DNA of 35,213 nucleotides from an uncultured Alphaproteobacteria bacterium (GCA_937864925.1 CALMFH010000233.1:1-35213); one strand, 5' to 3'; shown: positions 1 to 8,558, counted from the first letter of the stretch. Numbers and translations are program-made. The notes: a model not told the origin generated them from the letters alone.

Positions 1-674
1 CTCAGGCAGAAGGTGATGGCGAGGCCGGGCAGCAACAGCGGCAGGAAGATCTCGCGGAACCGTGCCGCCGGCGAGGCGCCGAGTGTCGCCGCCGCCTGTT
101 CCAGTGACGGGTCGATGCCGGTGACGTAGGACAGCGTCAACAGGAAGGTGAAGGGGAATATGGCGATGACCAGCGACAGGAACACACCCCAGTAGGTGTG
201 GACGATGTGCAGCGGTCGCGAGATCACCCCGAGCCACATCAGCGAGCGGGTGAACCAGCCCTGCGGCCCGAAGTAGAACAGCATGCCCTCGGCGATCAAC
301 ACGGTGCCGAGCGTGATCGGCAACACCAGGATGGTGGTGAGGATGCGCTGATGCTTCATCAACCGCACCCGGAAGGCGATCGGCACGGCGATCAGAAGAT
401 TGACCAGCGTCACCGGCAGGGCGAGGCGCAGCGTCGTCCAGATCGTCTTCGACAGGAACGGATCGGTGAAGAAGCGCTCGTAGTTGGCGAGCGCGTCGGT
501 GCCCTGCTTGGGGTGGAACGACAACCACAGGCCGTAGAAGAACGGGTAGACGAACAGCGCGAAGGCGAGGACGACGCAGGGCAGGACGAGCAGCGTCACG
601 CCGTCGAGGCCGCGCACCCGCAGGCGCTGGCCGAGGGTCGGTCCGTCGTCGCGGCGGGCGGAGGGCGCGCTCAT
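1..674 (-). CDS. ABC transporter permease, PotB/CysT-like (partial, runs off left edge)
   Basis: Translating the minus strand from the ATG at 674 gives an open frame to the window edge (224 complete codons). The N-terminus is short and cytoplasmic, followed by a hydrophobic segment (about residues 20-40, LLVLPCVVLAFALFVYPFF) and several more membrane segments. The EAA-type loop that docks on the ATPase is visible late in the fragment (EQAAATLGAS followed by FREIFLPLLLPG). This arrangement is typical of the inner-membrane permeases of family 1 importers for polyamines, sulfate, iron and related solutes. Its ATG overlaps the TGA of the upstream ATPase gene (ATGA), so the two are probably translationally coupled. 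The C-terminus, and any second permease, lie outside the window. The substrate cannot be told from this sequence. Confidence 0.9.
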   Translation of the reverse strand, partial: MSAPSARRDDGPTLGQRLRVRGLDGVTLLVLPCVVLAFALFVYPFFYGLWLSFHPKQGTDALANYERFFTDPFLSKTIWTTLRLALPVTLVNLLIAVPIAFRVRLMKHQRILTTILVLPITLGTVLIAEGMLFYFGPQGWFTRSLMWLGVISRPLHIVHTYWGVFLSLVIAIFPFTFLLTLSYVTGIDPSLEQAAATLGASPAARFREIFLPLLLPGLAITFCL

Positions 675-1747
675 GGCTTGTCCTCCGGATAGACGAGGAC
701 GCGATCCGGCTCGGCGCCGAGGCGGATGGCGGCGCCGAGCGGAAGCGTCGTCGGCGAGGAGAAGAACACCTCGAGCCCTCCGGCCGTCTTGGCGAGACCG
801 TGATGTTCGCGCCCGCGGTATTCGATGGTCTCGATCACCGCCGGGATGCCGGTGGCGGCTTCCGTCGGGGTGAGATCGTCCGGCCGAGCCATGGCCACCG
901 CCGCGGCGCCGTCGCCGACCCCGTCGCGCGCCCTGCCGACCAGCCGGGCGCCGTCGCCGACGTCGAGGGTGACGAAGTCGCCGTCGCGGCCGATCACGCG
1001 GCCCGGCACGCGGTTGCGGTAGCCCATGAAGTCGGCGACGTCGAGATGGGCCGGGGCGGAATAGAGCTCCGACGGCGTGCCGACCTGACGGATGACGCCC
1101 TCGCGGATGACGACGATGCGGTCGGCGAGCGACAGCGCTTCTTCCTGGTCGTGGGTGACGTAGATGGTGGTCGAGCCGAGCGACTGGTGGATGCGGCGGA
1201 TCTCGCCGCGCATCTCGAGGCGGAGCTTGGCGTCGAGGTTCGACAGCGGCTCGTCCATCAGCACCAGCGGCGGTTCGATGACGATGGCGCGGGCGATGGC
1301 GACGCGCTGCTGTTGGCCGCCGGAGAGCTGACCGGGGAGCTTGTCGGCCTGACTGGTGAGCCGGACCGTGGCCAGCACCTTGTCGACGCGAACCGCGATC
1401 TCCGCCTTCGGCACGCCGCGCATCTTCAGACCGAAGCCGACGTTCTTGCGCACGTTCATATGGGGGAAGAGCGCATAGTTCTGGAACACCATGCCGAAGC
1501 CGCGTTCTTCCGGCCGCAACGTGTCGATCCGTGTGTCGTCGAGCATGATCCGCCCGCCGGTGACGTCGAGCAGCCCGGCGATGCAGTTGAGCGCCGTGGT
1601 CTTGCCGCAGCCGGAGGGGCCGAGGAGTGCGACGAATTCGCCGCGATGGATCGTGAGATCGAGGTTCTTCAGGGCGTTGAAGGTGCCGAAGTCTCGGCTC
1701 ACGCTCTCGAGGCGAAGGGTTTCGAACTTCGTCGGCGCGACGGTCAT
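671..1747 (-). CDS. ABC transporter ATP-binding protein (PotA/FbpC-like importer ATPase)
   Basis: A 358-residue importer ATPase that should power the neighbouring permease. Visible motifs are Walker A GPSGCGKTT (about residues 43-51), the Q-loop in VFQNYALFPH (about 87-96), the signature LSGGQQQR (141-148), Walker B LVLMDEP (161-167) and the switch His in VTHD (197-200). The C-terminal 110 residues or so fit a TOBE-like regulatory domain, as in PotA, FbpC, CysA and UgpC. It sits between the solute-binding gene (127 nt upstream, separated by a strong hairpin) and the permease (4-nt overlap). The ATG at 1747 has only a weak Shine-Dalgarno match, but the protein begins at the usual place relative to the family. 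The substrate is unassigned; the uxaC linkage favours a sugar acid, while the family alone would also allow polyamines. Confidence 0.95.
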   Translation of the reverse strand: MTVAPTKFETLRLESVSRDFGTFNALKNLDLTIHRGEFVALLGPSGCGKTTALNCIAGLLDVTGGRIMLDDTRIDTLRPEERGFGMVFQNYALFPHMNVRKNVGFGLKMRGVPKAEIAVRVDKVLATVRLTSQADKLPGQLSGGQQQRVAIARAIVIEPPLVLMDEPLSNLDAKLRLEMRGEIRRIHQSLGSTTIYVTHDQEEALSLADRIVVIREGVIRQVGTPSELYSAPAHLDVADFMGYRNRVPGRVIGRDGDFVTLDVGDGARLVGRARDGVGDGAAAVAMARPDDLTPTEAATGIPAVIETIEYRGREHHGLAKTAGGLEVFFSSPTTLPLGAAIRLGAEPDRVLVYPEDKP

Positions 1748-1805
1748 GGGGGCACTCGGGCTCTTGCGTGTCCGGCGCGAACCGACCGGTCGCGCGAGGA
1801 AGGGG

Positions 1806-1835
1806 CTCCCCCGCGGTCGCGGGCCCGCGGGGGAG
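1806..1835 (-). promoter_or_regulatory. Intercistronic hairpin between solute-binding gene and ATPase gene
   Basis: CTCCCCCGCGG (1806-1816) and CCGCGGGGGAG (1825-1835) are perfect 11-bp inverted arms around an 8-nt loop. There is no T-run on either strand, so it is not a classical intrinsic terminator. It lies in the gap between the solute-binding gene and the downstream ATPase. Such hairpins commonly protect the upstream transcript or attenuate read-through, so that the binding protein is made in excess. The structure is seen directly; the role is inferred. Confidence 0.6.
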
Positions 1836-1874
1836 AGGTGGGGAGGAGACCGCGCCCGGACGGCGCGGAGGCGA

Positions 1875-3065
1875 TCACTTGCCCTTGCGCGCGCCGACTT
1901 CCTCGTCCCATTTGCGGAACGCGGCGACCATCTTGTCCGCCGGCAGCGGCAGGACGGTCGGGTTGTCGGCGATGAGCTTGTCGTAGATCGGACGGCCGAA
2001 CTCCTTCAGCGCGTCCTGGCTCTCCTTCGGCGCCATGGTGAGCGGGACGTTCTTCACCGCCGGACCCGGATAGAAGTAGCCCTCGTCATAGGCGTAGGCC
2101 TGCTGCTCGGGGGTGAGCAGGAAGTTCATCAGGTCGAGGAGGACGGCGAGCTTGTCCGGCTTCACGCCCTTGGGGATGCACATGTAGTGGGCGTCGGTGA
2201 CCCACTTGAAGCCCTCGAGCGCGAAGACCTCCGCCGACTTCGGCACGACGCCGAGGACGCGCGGGTTGATGTCCCAGCCCGTGGTCGAGGCGATCATGTC
2301 GACCGAGCCCTCGCCGAGCGCCTTCATCGTCGGCGTGGTGCCGGTGGGATAGTTCTCGATGGTGTCACCGAGTTCCTTCAGATAGGCCCAGGTCTTGTCC
2401 CAGCCGCCGATCGGATCCATCGGATCCTTGTCGCCGAGGATGTAGGGCAGACCCATCATGAAGGTGCGGCCGGGGCCGGAGTTGGCGGGCCGGGCGTACA
2501 TGAAGCGCTTCGGATTGGCCTTGGCCCAGGCGAGCAGTTCGGCCGCGGTCTTCGGCACCGTCTTCACCCGTTCCGGCGCATATTCGAACAGCGGGCCGGA
2601 GGGATAGTAGGTGACGACGATGCCCTGTCCCTGAGCGAGGCTCTGCATCGCCCAGGCCGGCGCCAGATAGACGTCCTGCAGTTTCGGCAGATCGGCGGCA
2701 TGGGCCGGAATCAGCTCGACCCACAGCTTCTGCTCGATGCCGGCCGCCAGCGCGTCGGTACCGGTCAGTACCAGATCGATGTCGACCGAGTTGGCGTCCT
2801 GCTGCGCCTTGATCTTGCCCGGCAGTTCGGGCGACGGCGCCTTGGAGAAGACGATGCGCGACACCCAGTCGGGCTTGGCCTTGCGGTAGTTCTCGATCGC
2901 CTTCTGGGTCAGTGCCAGATTGCCGGCGACATCGACGACGTTGAGGGTGACGGGCGAGGCCGGCTTGGCCAGAGCCGCGAACAGCGGCGAAGTGCCGGCC
3001 GCCAGACCGGCGAGACCGCCGGTGGCCACGAGGAAGGAGCGTCGAGACAGCGAATGATCGAACAT
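1875..3065 (-). CDS. Extracellular solute-binding protein, family 1, Tat-type signal
   Basis: A 396-residue periplasmic binding protein for the ABC importer encoded just downstream. The N-terminus shows a twin-arginine motif (SRRSFL, residues 7-12) followed by an Ala/Gly-rich hydrophobic stretch and a probable cleavage near ALA, indicating export in folded form by Tat. I chose the ATG at 3065 because AGGGAGAG lies 5 nt upstream (3071-3078); an in-frame ATG ten codons earlier lacks this and would displace the signal. The body resembles PotD-like family 1 binding proteins. It follows uxaC by about 100 nt in the same direction, so uxaC, this gene, the ATPase and the permease form one likely operon. 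Ligand unknown. Confidence 0.92.
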   Translation of the reverse strand: MFDHSLSRRSFLVATGGLAGLAAGTSPLFAALAKPASPVTLNVVDVAGNLALTQKAIENYRKAKPDWVSRIVFSKAPSPELPGKIKAQQDANSVDIDLVLTGTDALAAGIEQKLWVELIPAHAADLPKLQDVYLAPAWAMQSLAQGQGIVVTYYPSGPLFEYAPERVKTVPKTAAELLAWAKANPKRFMYARPANSGPGRTFMMGLPYILGDKDPMDPIGGWDKTWAYLKELGDTIENYPTGTTPTMKALGEGSVDMIASTTGWDINPRVLGVVPKSAEVFALEGFKWVTDAHYMCIPKGVKPDKLAVLLDLMNFLLTPEQQAYAYDEGYFYPGPAVKNVPLTMAPKESQDALKEFGRPIYDKLIADNPTVLPLPADKMVAAFRKWDEEVGARKGK

Positions 3066-3070
3066 GGGGG

Positions 3071-3078
3071 CTCTCCCT
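3071..3078 (-). promoter_or_regulatory. Ribosome binding site deciding the start of the solute-binding protein
   Basis: AGGGAGAG on the minus strand, 5 nt before the ATG at 3065. It supports this start over the in-frame ATG ten codons upstream. Confidence 0.75.
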
Positions 3079-3167
3079 GGCTTATTCGTCTTCATCGTCC
3101 GCCGCTCACGACGCCCGGCGGATCAGCGTTCATCGGCCTCGACGTCGGTCACGTCGAAGCGGTGCCG

Positions 3168-4568
3168 TCACAGCCGATAGGCCGCCGCGGCGAGATCATG
3201 GGCCAGCTCACGGGCCAACTCGTGCGCCTCGTCCTCGTCCAGTCGGTGGGTGACGACCAGTTCGGCGAGGAAGCCGCAGTCGATGCGGCGCGACACGTCG
3301 TGGCGCGCCGGAATCGACGGAAAGGCACGGGTGTCGTCGTTGAAGCCGACGGTGTTGTAGAAGCCGGCGGTCTCGGTCACCTGCTCGCGATAACGCCGCA
3401 TCCCCTCCGGACTGTCGTGGAACCACCACGCCGGCCCGAGCTTGAGGAGGGGATAGTGACCGGCGAGCGGCGCCAGTTCGCGGGCATAGGCGGTTTCGTC
3501 GAGGGTGAAGAGGATCACCGAGAGATCGCGCGCGTTGCCGAAGCGGTCGAGCAGCGGCTTCAGCGCCCGCACGTAGTCGGTGCGGGTCGGGATGTCGCCG
3601 CCCTTGTCGGGGCCGAAGGTCTCGAAGACACCGGCATTGTGGTTGCGGAACGAGCCGGGATGGATCTGGACCACCAGGCCGTCGTCGAGGCTCATGCGCA
3701 CCATCTCGGTCAGCATCTGGGCGCGGAAGAGTTCCGCCTCGGTGGCGGTCGCCACCCCGCGGCGGACCTTGGCCCACAGCGCGTCGACCTCGACCTTCGA
3801 CAGGTCGGCCGTCGCGGCGGTCGGGTGGCCGTGGTCGGTGGAAGTGGCGCCCATCGTCCTGAAGAAGGCGCGGCGGCGGCGATGCGCTTCGAGGTAGCCG
3901 CCGAAATCGCCGATGTCGACGTCGGCGATCGCCGCGAAGGCCGTCAGGTTGTCGAGGAAGCCGCAGGCTTCGGGATCGACCACCGGATCGGGGCGATAGG
4001 CGGTGATCACCCGGCCCGTCCACCCCGAGGCGCGGATCGCCGCATGATGGCTGAGATCGTCGAGCGGGCTCTCGGTGGTGGCGATGACCTCGATGTTCAT
4101 CCGTTCGAACAGCGCGCGCGGCCGGAACGCCGGCGTCTTCAAGGCCGCGTCGATCGTGTCGTAGAGCCGGTCGGCATTGGCGGCGTTCGGCGCTTCGGTG
4201 ATGCCGAACAGGGTCTCGAAGGCGTGCGAGAGCCACATCCGCGACGGCGTGCCGCGGAACAGCTTCCAGTTCGCGCAGAACAGCCGCCAGATCTTGCGCC
4301 CGTCGGTCTCCACCGGACCGCCGTTGCGGCGTGGCACGCCGAGATCCTCGAGGCGGATGCCCTGGCTCATCAGCATGCGGAAGACGTAATGGTCGGGCAC
4401 GACGAACAGCGTCGCCGGGTCGGCGAAGGGCTCGTCGTAGGCGAACCACCGTGGATCGGTGTGGCCGTGCGGCGAGACGATCGGCAGGTCCCGGACGCCC
4501 TGGTGGAGACGCCGAGCCAGTTCCCGCGTCGCGGGATCGGCGGGGAAGAGGCGATCGGGATGCAGCAT
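3168..4568 (-). CDS. uxaC: Glucuronate (uronate) isomerase UxaC
   Basis: The product fits uronate isomerase, which converts D-glucuronate to D-fructuronate and D-galacturonate to D-tagaturonate in the cytoplasm. From the ATG at 4568 the protein is 466 residues, close to the usual length of about 470. It shows the amidohydrolase-superfamily metal site HxH (HGH, residues 34-36, in SPHGHTDPRWF), the conserved PDHYVFRML segment and, near the C-terminus, GFNDDTRAFPSIPARHDVSRR. The open frame extends upstream to 4670, but the extra residues are basic and unlike the family, and would overlap the operator-like repeat at 4650-4684. A GAGGAAAG lies about 11 nt before the chosen ATG. It is the first gene of the minus-strand ABC operon and is divergent from a GntR regulator. 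Confidence 0.93.
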   Translation of the reverse strand: MLHPDRLFPADPATRELARRLHQGVRDLPIVSPHGHTDPRWFAYDEPFADPATLFVVPDHYVFRMLMSQGIRLEDLGVPRRNGGPVETDGRKIWRLFCANWKLFRGTPSRMWLSHAFETLFGITEAPNAANADRLYDTIDAALKTPAFRPRALFERMNIEVIATTESPLDDLSHHAAIRASGWTGRVITAYRPDPVVDPEACGFLDNLTAFAAIADVDIGDFGGYLEAHRRRRAFFRTMGATSTDHGHPTAATADLSKVEVDALWAKVRRGVATATEAELFRAQMLTEMVRMSLDDGLVVQIHPGSFRNHNAGVFETFGPDKGGDIPTRTDYVRALKPLLDRFGNARDLSVILFTLDETAYARELAPLAGHYPLLKLGPAWWFHDSPEGMRRYREQVTETAGFYNTVGFNDDTRAFPSIPARHDVSRRIDCGFLAELVVTHRLDEDEAHELARELAHDLAAAAYRL

Positions 4569-4649
4569 CTGAGGGGCGTCTTTCCTCGCTGGGGCGGCGT
4601 TCGAGCGCGGACCCGTCTCGGTACGCCTCCGATCGGATTGAAGACTAGT

Positions 4650-4684
4650 ATGGAAGTTTTTCCTTCGCAAGCGGAAACTCCCAT
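4650..4684. promoter_or_regulatory. Inverted repeat between uxaC and gntR, candidate operator
   Basis: ATGGAAGTTT (4650-4659) and AAACTCCCAT (4675-4684) are inverted arms matching at 9 of 10 positions, with a 15-nt centre. The element sits between the divergent uxaC operon and the GntR gene, where an autoregulating GntR protein would be expected to bind. It lies in a locally AT-richer stretch that is likely to hold both promoters. The repeat is seen; the regulator pairing is inferred. Confidence 0.5.
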
Positions 4685-4699
4685 GATAGGCTGTGACTC

Positions 4700-5419
4700 A
4701 TGGACCTCCTGACGCTTCCCGAGATGGCCTCGTCGGCCGAACCGATCGCCCGTCGGCTGGTGGAATGGCTACGCCACGCCATCGTGACCATGCGGATCCG
4801 GCCGGGCGAGAAGCTCTCCGAACAGGAACTGGCGCGCCGTTTCGGCGTGTCGCGGCAGCCGGTGCGTGAGGCCTTCATCAAGCTCGCCGAATCGGGGCTC
4901 GTCCGGGTGCTGCCACAACGCGGCACCATGGTGGTCAAGATCTCGATCGAGGCGGTGGAGGACGCCCGTTTCATCCGCGAGGCGATCGAGTGCGCGGTGG
5001 CGCGCGAGGCGGCACGGCGGGTCGACACCCGGGCTCTGGCCGAGGTGCGTGCTCGCCTCGACCTGGCCGCCGAGGCGATGGCGGCCGGTGACACGGAGCG
5101 TTTCTTCGCCCTCGACGAGGAGTTCCACCAGCGCCTCGCCGCCGCCGCCGGCCGGCCCAATTCCTGGCGGGTGGTGGAGGAGCAGAAGGCGCAGATGGAC
5201 CGCGCCCGCTACCTCGACATGAGCGACTCGATCCCGATGAAGACGGTGATGGCTCAGCACCTCGCCATCCTCTCGGCGGTGGAGAGCGGCGACGAGCGGG
5301 CGGCGGAGACCGCCATGCGCGTCCATCTCACCGAGATCCTGGTGTCGCTGCCCAAGCTCGCTTCGCGCTGGCCGGATCTCTTCGAGGCCCGCGAGACCGA
5401 GACATCCGGCGCGGCGTGA
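4700..5419 (+). CDS. GntR family transcriptional regulator, FCD subfamily
   Basis: A 239-residue DNA-binding regulator. The N-terminal winged helix-turn-helix is visible at about residues 14-80, including LARRFGVSRQPVREAFIKL. The C-terminal all-helical FCD ligand domain shows the usual metal-site pattern of an Asp and several His (DEEFHQRL, AQHLAIL, VHLTEIL). FCD regulators typically sense sugar acids or other carboxylates. It is divergent from uxaC and the ABC importer, so it probably controls that operon and perhaps the hydrolase downstream. The ATG at 4700 has a weak ribosome binding site; an in-frame ATG at 4724 is a possible alternative start and would leave the helix-turn-helix intact. 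Confidence 0.93.
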   Translation: MDLLTLPEMASSAEPIARRLVEWLRHAIVTMRIRPGEKLSEQELARRFGVSRQPVREAFIKLAESGLVRVLPQRGTMVVKISIEAVEDARFIREAIECAVAREAARRVDTRALAEVRARLDLAAEAMAAGDTERFFALDEEFHQRLAAAAGRPNSWRVVEEQKAQMDRARYLDMSDSIPMKTVMAQHLAILSAVESGDERAAETAMRVHLTEILVSLPKLASRWPDLFEARETETSGAA

Positions 5420-5460
5420 CCACCACCGCGCCCGTCCCGACCCCGTGACCGGTGTGGACG

Positions 5461-6429
5461 ATGACCGACGACCTCCCGTTCGCCCCCGAACCGCCGCCGC
5501 TCCATCCGGTGACCGCCGAGATCCTGGCTGAGGCCGCGGCGATGCCGCGCCTCGATCCCGAGACGACACCGCTCGCCGTCCAGCGCCGGGCGGTGGAGAT
5601 GGCCGCCGCCGCTTGGAGCGACCCGCCGTTCGATCTCGCACGGGTCGAGACGTTCGTGATACCGACGCCGACGGGGGGAATGCGCGCGCGTCTCTACGCC
5701 CCGGCGGGAGCGGCGCGCGACACGGCGATCCTCTATGCCCATGGCGGCGGCTGGACCTTCGGCTCGATCGACACCCACGACGGACTGACCCGCCGCCTCG
5801 CCGCGGCGGCCCGGCGGCCGGTGCTGTCGATCGACTATCGGCTGGCTCCCGAGCATCCCTTTCCCGCCCCGATCGAGGATGCGGCATCCGGCATCGCCTT
5901 CCTCGAAGCCGGCGGGCTCGGATCGCCGGTCGCGTCGTCGAAGATCACCGTCGCCGGCGACTCCGCCGGTGCCCAGACCGTGCTCGCCCTGTTGCTCGCG
6001 CGCCGCGACGCCGGCCTCCCGGCGCTCGCCGCCGGGCTCCTCTTCTACGGCTGCCTCGCCCCCGACTTCGACACCGCCGCCCACCGTCTCTTCGGTGCCG
6101 ACGAGAGGTTCCTCCTCTCCACCGAGCGGATGCGCTGGTACTGGTCGAATCATCTCGGCGCCCGTGCCGCCTCCCCCGGCCTCGCCGCCCCGCTACGGGC
6201 CGAGCTCCACGGTCTGCCGCCGCTCTTCCTCGATGCGGCGAGCCACGATTGCCTGCGCGACGACACGCTCCGTCTCGCCGCGAAGCTCACTGCGATCGGC
6301 GCGCCGCATCGGCTGCACCTCACGCCCGGCGTCGTCCATGGCTACCTCCGCTTCGCCGTGCGTCTGCCGCCGGCGGTGGAGACACTCGCGGCGGCGGCGG
6401 CGTTCCTCGACGAGACGACGGGCGCGTGA
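5461..6429 (+). CDS. Alpha/beta hydrolase, hormone-sensitive-lipase-like esterase
   Basis: A 322-residue serine hydrolase. The oxyanion-hole motif HGGG (about residues 94-97, HGGGWTFGS), the nucleophile elbow GDSAG (166-170, Ser168), a late Asp (DAASHDCLRD) and a late His (VVHGYLRF) make a complete catalytic set of the HSL type (alpha/beta hydrolase fold 3). No signal peptide is seen, so it is probably cytoplasmic. A GTG at 5452 would add three residues; the ATG at 5461 is chosen as more usual, though neither has a strong ribosome binding site. It begins 41 nt after the GntR gene in the same direction and may be cotranscribed. The substrate is unknown; members act on short-chain esters and lactones. 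Confidence 0.88.
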   Translation: MTDDLPFAPEPPPLHPVTAEILAEAAAMPRLDPETTPLAVQRRAVEMAAAAWSDPPFDLARVETFVIPTPTGGMRARLYAPAGAARDTAILYAHGGGWTFGSIDTHDGLTRRLAAAARRPVLSIDYRLAPEHPFPAPIEDAASGIAFLEAGGLGSPVASSKITVAGDSAGAQTVLALLLARRDAGLPALAAGLLFYGCLAPDFDTAAHRLFGADERFLLSTERMRWYWSNHLGARAASPGLAAPLRAELHGLPPLFLDAASHDCLRDDTLRLAAKLTAIGAPHRLHLTPGVVHGYLRFAVRLPPAVETLAAAAAFLDETTGA

Positions 6430-6571
6430 TCGCGAGCCGGCCGATCCGCGAACCGAACTCGGTGACGTCGCCTTCGAGCTTCGCCGGCGCCGCGCTCACG
6501 ATCGCGACACGTCCTCCGCGTCGCCGCCGACGGAGCCGGCCGACCGCTCGTCGCTCGCCGTTGCGATACGG

Positions 6572-7009
6572 TCAGGTCGGCCAGTTCACCACCGCCGCCG
6601 CCAGCACCGCGTAGCGACCTAACTTGGCGATGGTGACGAGCGCCAGGAACACCGGCAGCGGCTCGCGCAGAAACCCGGCGGCGACGGTGAGCGGATCGCC
6701 GATGATCGGAACCCAACTGAGCAGCAACGACCATTTGCCGTACCGCCGGTACCAACGGCCGGCACGTTCGAGTTCGTCGGGTCGGAGCGGGAACCATCGG
6801 CGGTCACCGAACCGGCCCACCCAGCGGCCGAGGACCCAGTTGACCAGGGAACCGCCGACGTTGCCGAGACCGGCGACGCTCACCACCACAACCGGGTCCC
6901 ACCCGGCCGCGATCGCCGCGACCAACGCGGCCTCCGACTGCGCCGGTAGGATGGTCGCCGCGACGAAGGCGGTCAGGAAAAGGCCGAGATAGACGGTCGG
7001 ATCACTCAT
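6572..7009 (-). CDS. YqaA-like small membrane protein (VTT/SNARE-associated family)
   Basis: A 145-residue inner-membrane protein with about four hydrophobic segments. It starts with YLGLFLTAFVAATILPAQSE and has Gly-rich elements (GLGNVGGSLVNWVLGRW, then WVPIIGDPLTVAAGFLR) typical of YqaA proteins, small relatives of DedA. The RYGKWSLLLSW segment before PIIGDP matches the re-entrant-loop region of that family. DedA relatives are linked to lipid transport and membrane homeostasis, but the role of YqaA is not settled. It is convergent with the hydrolase gene (142 nt between stops). Its start has no strong ribosome binding site, but no better start is visible. Confidence 0.85.
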   Translation of the reverse strand: MSDPTVYLGLFLTAFVAATILPAQSEAALVAAIAAGWDPVVVVSVAGLGNVGGSLVNWVLGRWVGRFGDRRWFPLRPDELERAGRWYRRYGKWSLLLSWVPIIGDPLTVAAGFLREPLPVFLALVTIAKLGRYAVLAAAVVNWPT

Positions 7010-7117
7010 GGTGCGCGCAGATTTCCGATCCTGGCGAACTCACCCGCTCTCCCGCCGCGAGCCGATCCGGTCGGCCGGTACGGGGTCTCGAAGGAGATGG
7101 CCGCGACGACACCCTTC

Positions 7118-8383
7118 TCACACGATCAGGACGGCGCGGAAATCGTTGACGTTGGTCATCGTCGGCCCGGTCACCACCGCATCGCCGAGTGCCCCGAAGA
7201 AGCCGTGACCGTCGTTGGCGGCGAGCGACACCTTGGGATCGATGCCGAGCGCCCGCGCCCGCACCACCGTGTCCGGTGTGACGATCGCCCCGGCGATCTC
7301 CTCGACCCCGTCGACCCCGTCGGTGTCGCCGGCCAGCGCGAAGACACCCGGCTCGCCGTCGAGAGCGACGGCGAGGGCGAGCAGGAACTCGACGTTGCGG
7401 CCGCCGCGGCCCTTGCCGCGCAGCGTCACCGTCGTTTCGCCGCCGCTCAGCAGGATCGCCGGCCGGCGGAAGGGTTGCTCCCGTCGCGCCACCTGACGGG
7501 CGATGCCGGCCATGACGGTGCCGACGTCGCGTGCCTCGCCTTCGATCGCGTCGCCGAGGATGTGGACGCCGAGGCCCGCCGCACGCCCGACCGCCGCCGC
7601 CGCTTCCAGCGCCGCCTGTGGCGTCACCACCAGACGGACGTCGTTGCCGGCGAGGCGCGGGTCGTCGGGGGCGACGCTCTCCCCGGCGCCGCTCTCCAGG
7701 ACCGCGAGCAACGACGCCGGCAGCGAGATGTTGCGCCGACGAATGATTTCCACCGCATCGGCACAGGTGGTCGGGTCACCGACCGTCGGCCCCGAGGCGA
7801 TGTCGATCGGATCGTCGCCGGGGACGTCGGAGATCACCAGGGTGACGACGCGGGCGGGATGGCAGGCGGCGGCGAGGCGGCCGCCCTTGATCGTCGAGAG
7901 ATGGCGGCGGATGGTGTTCATCTCGCCGATCGAGGCGCCGCTCTCCAGCAGCGCTCGGTTGAGGGCTCGTTCGTCGTCGAGGCTCGCCCCGACCGGCGGC
8001 GCGGCGAGCAACGCCGACCCGCCGCCCGAGATCAGCGCCAGCACGAGGTCGTCGGGGCCGAGCCCGTGCACCAGATCGAAGAGTCGGCGTGACGCGATCT
8101 CGCCCGCCACGTCCGGCACCGGGTGGGCCGCCTCGACGATCTCGATGTGGGCGCATGGGACGGCGTAGCCGTAACGGGTGACCACCAGCCCCTCGAGCGG
8201 CCCCTCCCAGACCTCTTCCACCGCCCGCGCCATCGCCGCCGACGCCTTGCCGGCGCCGATGACGATCGTGCGCCCCGTCGGCCGTGGCGGCAGATGTGGC
8301 GGGATGCAGAGGTCCGGTCGTGCCGCGGCGATCGCCGCATCGAACATCTCTCGCAACAGGGCTCGGGCGTCGTCGGCGGTCAT
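7118..8383 (-). CDS. ttuD: Glycerate 2-kinase, GckA/TtuD (MOFRL) family
   Basis: A 421-residue enzyme matching class II glycerate kinases, which phosphorylate D-glycerate with ATP to 2-phosphoglycerate (or act as hydroxypyruvate reductases in the older TtuD naming). Visible family motifs are GAGKASAAMA (near residue 43), ISGGGSALL (about 118-126), SDVPGDDPIDIASGPT in the centre, and the C-terminal MOFRL region with LSGGETTVTLRGKGRGGRN and AGDTDGVDG. GGGGAGCGCG directly precedes the ATG at 8383, supporting the start. It is divergent from the crotonase gene. Glycerate kinases lie at the end of glyoxylate, tartrate and uronate/aldarate routes, so a link to the uxaC cluster is possible but not shown. 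Confidence 0.92.
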   Translation of the reverse strand: MTADDARALLREMFDAAIAAARPDLCIPPHLPPRPTGRTIVIGAGKASAAMARAVEEVWEGPLEGLVVTRYGYAVPCAHIEIVEAAHPVPDVAGEIASRRLFDLVHGLGPDDLVLALISGGGSALLAAPPVGASLDDERALNRALLESGASIGEMNTIRRHLSTIKGGRLAAACHPARVVTLVISDVPGDDPIDIASGPTVGDPTTCADAVEIIRRRNISLPASLLAVLESGAGESVAPDDPRLAGNDVRLVVTPQAALEAAAAVGRAAGLGVHILGDAIEGEARDVGTVMAGIARQVARREQPFRRPAILLSGGETTVTLRGKGRGGRNVEFLLALAVALDGEPGVFALAGDTDGVDGVEEIAGAIVTPDTVVRARALGIDPKVSLAANDGHGFFGALGDAVVTGPTMTNVNDFRAVLIV

Positions 8384-8546
8384 CGCGCTCCCCGCGGGTC
8401 TCGGACGGCGGTCCGGGCATTCGATCGCGGTGTCCGCCTCTGGCGAAGTCGATCACATTCGGTCCGCGTTGGCGAGGTCGGGGGCGCGGCGGCGACGGGC
8501 TCGCGTCGCGACCCCGTCCGCGCTATGCCGATGGAGTCGCAATCCG

Positions 8547-8553
8547 AAGGAGG
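8547..8553 (+). promoter_or_regulatory. Strong ribosome binding site fixing the crotonase start
   Basis: AAGGAGG ends 5 nt before the ATG at 8559. It settles this start although the frame is open several hundred bases upstream. Confidence 0.85.
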
Positions 8554-8558
8554 CGAGC

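Noticed and set aside
1-1747. Naming the ABC importer as a spermidine/putrescine (Pot) system
   Set aside because: The family resemblance is real, but this family carries many substrates, and the uxaC linkage points elsewhere. No ligand can be read from the sequence.
1491-4712. A plus-strand open frame of about 1070 codons
   Set aside because: It is antisense to part of the ATPase gene, the solute-binding gene and uxaC, all of which have clear family motifs. Its product is low-complexity and rich in Arg, Gly, Asp and Glu.
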